Source: Roseibium suaedae
GTDB taxonomy: Bacteria; Pseudomonadota; Alphaproteobacteria; Rhizobiales; Stappiaceae
Length of the DNA: 64,000 bases
Reading direction: 5' to 3'
Assembly (NCBI RefSeq): GCF_900142725.1
Contig: NZ_FRBW01000008.1
Coordinates: 1 to 64,000 of the forward strand
A model generated the notes under the pieces. It did no database searches. It had not been told where the DNA came from and saw nothing but the letters and a program-made list of their open reading frames with translations. This document shows positions 25,538-34,400 of the stretch, piece by piece (the stretch's first letter is position 1; every line of letters begins with the position of its first letter). The position numbers and the translations under genes were made by a program.

Positions 25538-26105
25538 AAAATCGCCTGTCTCCTATCAGGAGTTCGTTGAGACAGGAGAAGTGCGCAAAAAGGAAAGCGT
25601 CGCGGCACCTGTCGAACAAGCTGCAGCGTCCTTGGCCGGGAATCCAAAACCGGATCACGCGGGCCAGGCAACGGCCGCGCCCACGATCCCTGACATGGGA
25701 CAGGAAAAGCAAAAGCGCCGCGCTAAACTACCGGCGAAGCCGCATCGCAGGAAGAAACCGGGGATCCTCGTCACGGTCGATGTCCCGCTCCCTGCGGCAG
25801 GCGTATCAGCCACATTCGACGCTTTGTCCCGGACCTATTCTGGAAAGAGGGCCCTTGCCCTCATTTTGCGGAAGGCCATGCCGAAATTAGAACGGCACCT
25901 TCTGGAAGGAAAATCCAAATCCGCGCCACGAGACTATCCTGTCCAGCCCGGCGATTTGAAAACAACGCGGACAATGCCGGAGGATGCCTATCAGCTCGCG
26001 AAGGTCCAATTCGATCCCCTCGACATGCTGCCGAACAGACAGTTCGGCCGCATCGTCGCATTGGCCGCCCTCGCAGCCTTTTTCAAAAATGAGAAAAGCG
26101 GATAA
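25527..26105 (+). CDS. virC2: VirC2-like ribbon-helix-helix DNA-binding protein
   Basis: A 192-residue protein with a disordered, charged first half and a conserved second half. The stretch from VSATFDALSRTYSGKRALAL through APRDYPV and KVQFDPLDMLPNRQFG to ALAAFFKNEKSG follows Agrobacterium VirC2 almost block for block (from memory of that protein: VSKTYDNLVRQYS, APKSYPI, SHFDPLGL, ASFFAGEK). VirC2 is a ribbon-helix-helix protein that helps VirC1 stimulate transfer. It overlaps virC1 by 11 bases and runs divergently from the virD genes, the same arrangement as on Ti plasmids. Confidence 0.87.
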   Translation: MRLRKSPVSYQEFVETGEVRKKESVAAPVEQAAASLAGNPKPDHAGQATAAPTIPDMGQEKQKRRAKLPAKPHRRKKPGILVTVDVPLPAAGVSATFDALSRTYSGKRALALILRKAMPKLERHLLEGKSKSAPRDYPVQPGDLKTTRTMPEDAYQLAKVQFDPLDMLPNRQFGRIVALAALAAFFKNEKSG

Positions 26106-26235
26106 TTGTGGAGTCTCACCAACATCCGGCCCGGCTTGGAAGCAACATCCCGGACGGTCGTGAAGTAATCTCAGGACGGGAAGCGTCCGAGTCAGTGACA
26201 CCCATGCTTAAGCCGCGACGGGCGACCGGAATATT

Positions 26236-26556
26236 TCAAAGCTCCCAAGCACTGATCCTGCCTGCCAGTCGCGTCATAAGGTCCATGCGCTCATGAAAAA
26301 TCGCCACGATCAATGCGGGCGCGCGCTCGCGAGGCAGGCAAAAAACAAAGTGATGTTCGCAACGTGACATCCGCAATGCAGGAAAAAGTTCGCTCAGGTC
26401 CTTAAAAGAGCCTTGTGCGGCGGCTAAACGGCCAATCCCCTGTTCCAACTTGGCGATATAGAGGCGGACCTGTGTAGAGCTCCACTGCTTGCGTGTGTAG
26501 CGGATAATGCCGCGCAGATCGGCTTCTGCCTCTGTCGTGAGGATGTAGGCTGTCAA
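26236..26556 (-). CDS. RelE/ParE-family toxin
   Basis: Small 106-residue toxin of the ParE/RelE fold: YILTTEAEADLRGIIRYTRKQW at the start, a helix LYIAKLEQGIGRLA, and the C-terminal strand pair HHFVFCLPRERAPALIVAIFHE with DLMTRLAGRI. ParE toxins poison gyrase; RelE toxins cut mRNA. The sequence looks closer to ParE. It starts in a 4-base overlap with the upstream antitoxin and converges with virC2. The pair probably stabilises the replicon. Confidence 0.85.
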   Translation of the reverse strand: MTAYILTTEAEADLRGIIRYTRKQWSSTQVRLYIAKLEQGIGRLAAAQGSFKDLSELFPALRMSRCEHHFVFCLPRERAPALIVAIFHERMDLMTRLAGRISAWEL

Positions 26557-26804
26557 GCACTATCCCCGGCGAGTTCTTCATCCAGGATGTCGCCGATACT
26601 TTTGATGGACACCTTCCCCCCAAGGCCATCGTTGATGCGATCTCCGAGCAAGGTTTTCAGTTCCTGCCAAGCCTGATCGGCATCAGCATCGCCGGGGAAC
26701 AAGCGTTCCAGAGCATACTGCTTGATGGTCTTGCCCTGTAAGGCGGCCAAAGCCTTCAGACTTTGATGCTGCTGGTCCGTTATGTCGATTGTAAGGCGGC
26801 TCAT
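26553..26804 (-). CDS. ParD-like antitoxin
   Basis: An 83-residue partner of the toxin. The N-terminus SRLTIDITDQQHQSLKALAA is a ribbon-helix-helix DNA-binding strand-helix, followed by GKTIKQYALERLF, and the C-terminal half ends in SIGDILDEELAGDS, which would wrap the toxin. The ATG at 26804 was chosen because upstream residues are hydrophobic and unlike the family. It overlaps the toxin gene by 4 bases and probably represses its own operon. Confidence 0.82.
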   Translation of the reverse strand: MSRLTIDITDQQHQSLKALAALQGKTIKQYALERLFPGDADADQAWQELKTLLGDRINDGLGGKVSIKSIGDILDEELAGDSA

Positions 26805-27772
26805 GAGGCACACTCCAAAAACTACACAAACCCACATTAGCACATATGTTGGAAAGCTGCTACAGATAGGCCAGTGCAAGCGGCCCGCCTTTCCCACAGT
26901 CCTACGGCTTCTCTTCGGCGCTTAATGGGGAGCGCATTCAGCCTCCGGACTGATCCGCCACCTTTCTCACGAAAGATGGCTCCGGCCCTGACGGGCTGGA
27001 AAAGGCTACTCAAGAAAGTGCGGACATTTCTGCCGTTTGCTACCGATGTTCACATGTCTGCTAAGGAGCCAGGAGCGGACTGGCGGCTCTTGGGCTTTCC
27101 CTTGCCTAAGCAGATACTCGTCTGGAAAATTTCTGCGGCAGCTTTCGGCACGGAGCTGCCGTACGTCGTGGTCTCAATCAATGGCGGATTCGCGCCCCAT
27201 CCCAGTCGTTCGGACTGAAATGTTGCAGCCTGGAAGCCGACAAATCCGCAAGCTTTGGATCGACGTGGGTGTGCCCCCCAAAACGACCCTTAGATCAATT
27301 TTGCGATATTCTTAAAGTTGCTGTTAATTCACGCGCCTCGTGAGCTGTCGGCATTGGCCGACCTCAGCGATGCATTGGTTAACTACTCGGGACGCCCGAC
27401 CGCGCCAGAATATCCTGCCGGAAGTATTCAGGGCAACAATCGAGCCGCTGCAGTTGGCCAGCCGGAAACTGGTGTGGTTTTCGTCGATCTCTACTTAAAC
27501 GCGCGGTCATAAGTTTGCATCACCGCCGCCGACACAATTCCGAGACCTGCAACCGAATATCTGGGCGCGGATTAGCAGGAAATATCGCCTTGCGCTAACC
27601 CACATCAGCATGCGCCGACACCACTGCAGCTATGTTGTGAAACAGCTTCAAGGATAGGTGTTTCCGTCAAACCGGCATCATGCAGTACCCCGGAAGACAT
27701 TTCTTATCATTGCAGACAATCACGGGCGGGACTGAACTCAACCCTGCGTTCCAGTTCCCCTGAGGAGGTCCC
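26805..27772. other. Gene-poor stretch between TA pair and stress cluster
   Basis: About 970 bases in which no frame shows a convincing start, ribosome-binding site and protein-like composition together. Frames on the + strand at 26874-27218 and 27318-27512 are open but look random. Several small GC hairpins are present near 26980 and 27120. It is probably decayed sequence at the right border of the mobilisation module. Confidence 0.5.
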
Positions 27773-28069
27773 ATGGACCATTCATCACATACGCCGATAC
27801 CCATCGAAGAACTCAATACCGCGAATCTCAAGGGCGCGAATGTCTATGGATCCGATGATAAAAATATCGGTGACGTCTCCGAATTGCTTGGCACCGGTCG
27901 GAACGCCAGGGCAGTCATCGAAGTTGGCGGCTTTTTCGGGATCGGAATTAAGCAAGTTGCCCTTGATGTTTCGCGCATGGAGTTTGCGCGCGACAAAACC
28001 GGCAAGATTCATGCTCACACCGCGATGACCAAGGATGAGTTGAAGAACCTGCCGGAGCATCGAGGCTGA
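27773..28069 (+). CDS. PRC-barrel domain protein
   Basis: A 98-residue soluble protein made almost entirely of one PRC-barrel: LKGANVYGSDDKNIGDVSEL, then ARAVIEVGGFFGIGIKQVAL, then the DKTGKIHAHTAMTKDEL tail typical of small alphaproteobacterial PRC proteins. The start has a strong GAGGAGG site 6 bases upstream. PRC-barrels are protein-interaction or adaptor domains, and such small ones are often stress-induced. It is the first gene of the rightward envelope/stress cluster. Confidence 0.85.
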   Translation: MDHSSHTPIPIEELNTANLKGANVYGSDDKNIGDVSELLGTGRNARAVIEVGGFFGIGIKQVALDVSRMEFARDKTGKIHAHTAMTKDELKNLPEHRG

Positions 28070-28150
28070 GCTGCCGAGGACCGAGGCAATGATCCGGAGC
28101 GCGCAAACGCGCCAGAAGTGCCTGTTTCGATGACAGCATAGGAGAATGAA

Positions 28151-28282
28151 ATGGCAAAGGGCAAAAACCGCCGCGACCGGGAAGACAGAGAGCCGAAACA
28201 GAAAAAGACCACGCCTATTCCGCCAGCTTCTTTCAACAAGGAGCTGACCTTCGAGACGAAACCGAAGGCAAAAAAAGACTGA
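28151..28282 (+). CDS. Small basic protein, 43 residues
   Basis: A short gene starting ATGGCAAAGGGC with GGAG seven bases upstream. It encodes MAKGKNRRDREDREPKQKKT and then a proline- and lysine-rich end. The peptide is very lysine/arginine-rich and probably disordered. Similar tiny MAKGKN-type proteins are frequent in Rhizobiales genomes (recollection), with no known function. It lies between the PRC-barrel gene and the glucan synthase-like gene. Confidence 0.6.
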   Translation: MAKGKNRRDREDREPKQKKTTPIPPASFNKELTFETKPKAKKD

Positions 28283-28475
28283 ACCGGCTTTGTGGCAGGA
28301 CAATTGCCGATCTGACCGGGCATTGAACGCTGCTGACAATATGGCTTGCACGGACAGATCCTTCATCGTGATCAGGCTGTGCTGCGGCCTTTAAATATCC
28401 TCCGGCGGCGTCTTGCATGCCGCACCGCCATGTCTCTGCTCGACGTTCGGCCAATTTTAGTATCGGAGGTTCCTG

Positions 28476-31400
28476 ATGACCGTTGGGTTTTCCGGTTGGT
28501 CGCCGCTGCGACGGGCAAGCAGAGCTCCTTGGAGCGATATCAATCCTGTACGTGCGGAGATGTTCGGGGTCGAACGTCTGGAACAGCATGCGACCAGTCT
28601 GGCAGAACGCCAAGACGTCACCCTTAAGCCACCGCGTGTCGTGTCATTGCAGCGGCGGCTGGAAGAAAATGCAATTGCCTTGTCGGCCACCCGCAAGGCC
28701 TGCAATCTTGAACTTGCAGCCGGTCATCCGATCGAGCCTGCGGCACAGTGGTTTCTCGATAACTATCACCAGGTCGTGGCGCAAATCGGCGAAAGCCGTA
28801 CCGATCTGCCAGCCAGTTACTACCGAACGCTGCCAAAGCTGGCAGATGGCGCGTTTCGGGGCTATCCACGAGTTTTCGGTCTTGTCTGGGCCTATGTCGC
28901 TCATACCGACAGTCACCTCGACGCCGCGGTGCTCTCCCGGTTTATCCGCGCCTATCAGCAAGTACAGCCCCTGACCATCGGTGAACTCTGGGCGGTTCCG
29001 ATCACTCTACGCCTCGTTTTGCTGGAAAATCTCCGGCGCCTCTCCGATCAGATCGGCATGGGTCGCAAAAGACGCCATGAGGCCGACCAGCTTGCAGACC
29101 GGATTCTCGGCGCGGGGACCAAGCAGTCCCTCCCGTTAGCCTACTTAGAAGCTGGCCTAAACGGGCGCATGTCCGAAGTCTTTGCAGCTCAGCTGGCCAA
29201 GCGGCTTCGAGATTGCGATCCGCTCATCACTCCGGCTATCGGCTGGCTTGAGGAGCGTTTGGCGGTACAGGGCAGTGATATTGATCTTGTTGTGCACCAC
29301 GCACAGGAACGTCAGGGCGCCTCCAACGTCTCGGTGCGCAACGTCATCACGAGCCTGCGTACAATTTCCGAGATGGACTGGCCGGATTTGTTCGAGGGCG
29401 TCAGCCTCGTTGATGCGAAGTTGCGGGAACACGCAGGGTTTGCCGCGATGGATTTCGCCAGCCGCAATCTCTACAGAACGGCCGTCGAGGATCTTGCCCG
29501 GCACTGTGATCACAGCGAAATCGAGGTGGCAGGGTTGGCGATCGAGGCCGCGGGCAGAGTGTCGGGGATCGCCGCAACGTCCCTGTACGACCCGCAATCT
29601 CAGCGCCGAAGCGATCCCGGCTGGCACCTGTTCGCAGAAGGGCGGATAGCCTTTGAGCGCCAGATCGGTTTTCGGCGAGACTGGTCGCACTGGCATCATT
29701 TTCACCCCGGTCTTTCGGGCTATGCCGGTAGCATCTTTTGCGTCACCCTTGGCTTGCTTGTGCTTGGCCTGTGGGCCGCTGCAGGTCTCGCCAACGCTCC
29801 CGTGTCCATGTTGTTTCTGGCCCTGTTGGCTCTCGCCGCCCTGATTCCTGCCAGTACCGTCGCGCAAATTCTGATCGATCGTCTGATCGGCTGGACTGTG
29901 CCCTCTACGGCGTTGCCGGGGTTGGCGCTTGAAGACGGTATTCCCGCCTCGCTGCGCACCTTAGTCGTTGTGCCGACCCTCCTGACAAATGTCAGCGATA
30001 TGCGCGAGCAGATCGAAGGACTGGAAGTTCATTATCTGTCAGGCACAAACGGCGATGTCTCCTTCGCGCTTCTCACCGATGGCGTGGACGCTCCTCGCCA
30101 GAACATGCCGGGCGATGCGGCACTTGTGACACTGATCGACAAGGATATTGCCAGGCTGAACCAGCTCTATGGGTCGGCCCCATTGGGCGTGCGTTTTTTG
30201 CATCTGCATCGCCAGCGCCGGTATAATCCGGTTGAAAAACTCTGGATGGGATGGGAGCGCAAGCGAGGCAAACTGCAGGAACTGAACCGCCTCCTGCGTG
30301 GTGACACAAACACCGACTACCGTACACCTGATGGCGGCACCCCATTCGTCCCTTCTGACGTTCGGTATGTATTGACGCTGGATTCCGATACGCTGATGCC
30401 ACGCGACACGGTGCGGCGGCTGATCGGAAAGATGGCACACCCGCTAAACCGTCCCGTTATCGACCCCGCCTTGCGCCGGGTACGTGCAGGTCACGCGATA
30501 TTGCAACCTCGCGTCACTCCTGCCCTGCCGGCTGCGCGCAGCGGTACGGCCTTTCAATATGCCACATCCGGGCCAGGCGGCATGGACCCCTATGCCACTG
30601 CCGCGTCAGACATCTATCAGGATCTCTTCGGTGAAGGGTGCTTCACCGGCAAGGGCATTTACGATCTTGATGCATTCGAGACGGTGATGGCCGGGCGTGT
30701 CCCTGAAAACGCGTTGCTGAGTCATGATTTGCTGGAAGGGATTTTTGCCCGCGCCGGGCTTGCCTCCGACGTCGAGCTCGTTGAATCCTTTCCTGAGCGG
30801 CAGGACCTTGCCGCACGCCGCATCCATCGCTGGTGCCGGGGCGATTGGCAGCTTCTACCCTGGCTCGGAAGGCGAGGTGGGTTGGGTGCACTTGGGCGGT
30901 TCAAGGTGCTGGACACGCTGCGGCGCTCGCTCCTGGCTCCCGCGACCCTGGGGATGCTGACAATGGGCTGGCTGCTACCGGGCATGGCTGCCGTTCTGGT
31001 GACCGCTCTGGTCTTGGCGGTCCTGATGCTGCCGTCGTTTCTGCATGCGGCGGTTTCAGCAGTGCCGCACCGCGCCGGACTGCATCTTCAGACGCATCTG
31101 CGTCTGATGCGCGAAGATCTGGCGCTGGCCTTGCTTCAGACAGGGCTTGCGACAGCTTTTCTTGCCGATGCCAGCTGGCGTTCGCTCGACGCCATCACAC
31201 GTACGCTGTGGCGGCTGCTGGTCTCCCGGCGGCACTTGCTGCAATGGACCACCGCGGCCTCTCTCGCCGCAGCACCGCGCCCGGATCTGGGCGGCTACGC
31301 GCGAGCCATGGCTCCTGGCACCACACTGGGGCTGGCCCTGGCCGGGTTGGTCGCCATGGCCGCCCCGGCTTCGCTGCCGCTGATCCTGCCATTCGCCGGG

Positions 31401-34400
31401 CTCTGGCTTGCTGCGCCCTACATTGCCTTTCGCGTGAGCCAGGTTCCCAAGCCCCGGTCCGAAGCGACGCTGACACCACAGGACGCACAGGCCCTGCGTC
31501 AGATCGCCCGCCGGACCTGGCGCTATTTCGAGACATTCGTCACCGCGGAAGACAGCCATTTGCCGCCAGACAATTTTCAGGAAAATCCCCACCCTTCCAT
31601 TGCTCACCGCACCTCTCCCACCAATATCGGGCTCTATCTTCTGGCAACGGTAGCAGCGTGCGACTTCGGCTGGATCAGCCGTAAACAGGCCGCCGGGCGG
31701 ATCTCCGCGACCCTTGGTTCTATAGAAACATTGCCGCGTCTCAATGGACATTTCTACAACTGGTACAACACTCAGGATGGCCGGGTTCTCGCCCCTCCCT
31801 ATATCTCCTCGGTGGACAGCGGAAATCTGGCCGGACATCTGATCGCGCTGGCCAACGCGTGTGAAGAGTGGGCGGAAGCCACCGCCCCCGATCTGCAACG
31901 CTGTCGCGGCGGTCTCGCCGATCTGCTGGATCTGATGGAGATCGACGTGGTCCAGGCCGGCGTGGCGCCGGATCCTTGCTTCCTTGCCACGATGCGATCA
32001 CTACGCGATAGCCTGGCACAGGCCGAAATCGACTGGCCCGCCTTGCAACGCCTCGTCGCCGAAGCAGAAAACTCGCCCTGGGCCAGCAGCCTGCCAGATG
32101 CAAGCGCACGATCCTGGCTGTCACTGTTGCGCGACAGTCTAAACGAACTGGCTACAGACGCGGTTGGGTGTGGCATCGACCGCGCCGACCTCGCCGGGCA
32201 TCTGCGACAGCTCGGCGAAACCGCACGCAGACTGGCGATGGAGATGGATTTCGCCTTTCTGCTGAACCCGGAGCGCAAACTGCTCTCGATCGGCTATTCG
32301 GTGCACGAAAACGCGCTCGACCCGGCCTGCTACGACCTGCTGGCGTCCGAAGCCCGGCTGGCGAGCCTGTTAGCCGTTGCCAAACAAGATGTCCCTCTGC
32401 GTCATTGGTTCCGGCTGGGCCGTGCCTCGACTGCGGTTCGTGGCGGAACAGCGCTTGTTTCATGGGCCGGATCGATGTTCGAATACTTGATGCCCGAATT
32501 GGTGATGCGCGAACCCGAAGGCGGTCAACTTGGCTACACCTGCCGGTTGGCAGTCACACACCAGATCGCCTATGGTGAGGCTCAAGGCGTTCCTTGGGGG
32601 ATCTCCGAATCCGGCTTCAATGCGCGGGATGTGGAATTCACCTATCAATATTCCCCCTTCGGCGTACCTGGACTTGGGCTGAAACGCGGCCTTGCCGGCG
32701 ATCTTGTGATCGCGCCCTATGCCACCGGTCTTGCCGCGATGCTCGATCCTGCCGCCGCGCGGCGGAATTACGACGCGCTCGAAGAGGCGGGGGGGCTTGG
32801 CGCCTATGGTTTCTATGAAGCGCTGGATTTTACTCCCAGCCGGGTGCTTCCGGGCCAACGTGTGTCTGTTGTGCAAAGCTATATGGCTCATCATCAGGGT
32901 ATGACCATCGCGGCCATTGCCAACGCGCTGACGGACGGACAAATACGCGCGCGATTCCATCGCGAACCGATGATCCATGCCAGCGAACTGCTGCTGCAGG
33001 AACGATTGCCGCGCGACATCGCCCGCACACTTCCCACTCTCGAAGAGCCCACGGTGACACCCGCTGTCCCTCCGGGTGTAGAGCGTGGACGCCGGATCTC
33101 CGGTTGTCCGAGCGGTCCGCCCATCAGCCATCTGATGTCGAACGGGCACTACGCCGTCATGCTGACCGCAAACGGCGGTGGTTATAGCCGGTGGGGTGAC
33201 ATTGCCCTGACCCGCTGGCGCGAGGATACGACGCGCGACCATCAAGGCGCTTTGCTGCACCTGCGGGATATTTCGAACGGAACAGAGCTGAGCTTTGGCC
33301 CCTGTGAGCAAGGGATGGCAAAGACCCAGCAGGATGTTCAGTTTTTCGAAGATCACACGACCTTCACGGCCCAAACAGGGCGACTTGACACGGTGCTCGA
33401 CATCCTTGTCTCAGGTGAGGCCGATGCCGAGGTGCGCCGCCTGTCTATCACCAATTCGGGGCGCAGTGTTTGCGATCTGGATGTAACATCCTATGTCGAA
33501 CTGACGCTGGCAGCCCCCACCTCTGAAGCAGCTCATCCTACTTTCTCACGGATGTTCGTGCAGACCGACTTCCTGCCCGAATATGGTGCGTTGATTGCAT
33601 GGCGCCGCCGCCGCAACCCGGACGAGCCGGAGATTTGGGCCGCACAGTTCATGAGCATCGAGGGCGAGACAATCGCGCCCTTGCAATATGACAGCGACCG
33701 AGCCACGGCGCTCGGCCGCGACCAGGAACAGGCTCGCCCCCGCGCCACAACTCACCCCGGCCCACTGGCAGGCCGCACCGGAACCGTGCTCGATCCAGTG
33801 TTCGCCTTGCGCAACCGGTTGCGCGTCGCGCCGGGGGATACAGCACGTTTGATGATCTGGATGGTTGCCGCAGATAGCCGGGAGGCGCTGATCGACCTGA
33901 TCGATCGTCATCATGACAGTAACGCCTATGATCGTGCTCGAACGCTGGCATGGACCCAGGCCCAGGTGCAATTGCGTCATCTCGGCATTTCGCCGGATGA
34001 AGCCGCAAATTTCCAGCGCCTCGCGGCGCCGATCCTTTATCACGATGCCAGGTTCCGGCCACCCGCCGCTGTCTTGGCAAAGGGAGCCGGGCGGCAGTCA
34101 GGGCTGTGGCCACTGGCAATTTCGGGGGATCTGCCTATCGTGCTGCTGCGCATCGACGATCCGGCAGACATCGGACAGGTCCGCGCGTTGCTACAAGCTC
34201 ACGAATACTGGCTTGGCAAACAACTGTCCGTGGACCTTGTTATTCTCAACGAAAACCCTGCCTCCTATGTGAAGGACCTGCAGGCGGCGATAGACACTGC
34301 CCTGCGCAGCAGCCACTCCAGGCCACGTAGCGGCGAACAGCGTGTGCGGGGAGCGGTGTACGCACTTCGCTCCGATCTGGTCGCACCGGAGGCCCGCGCG

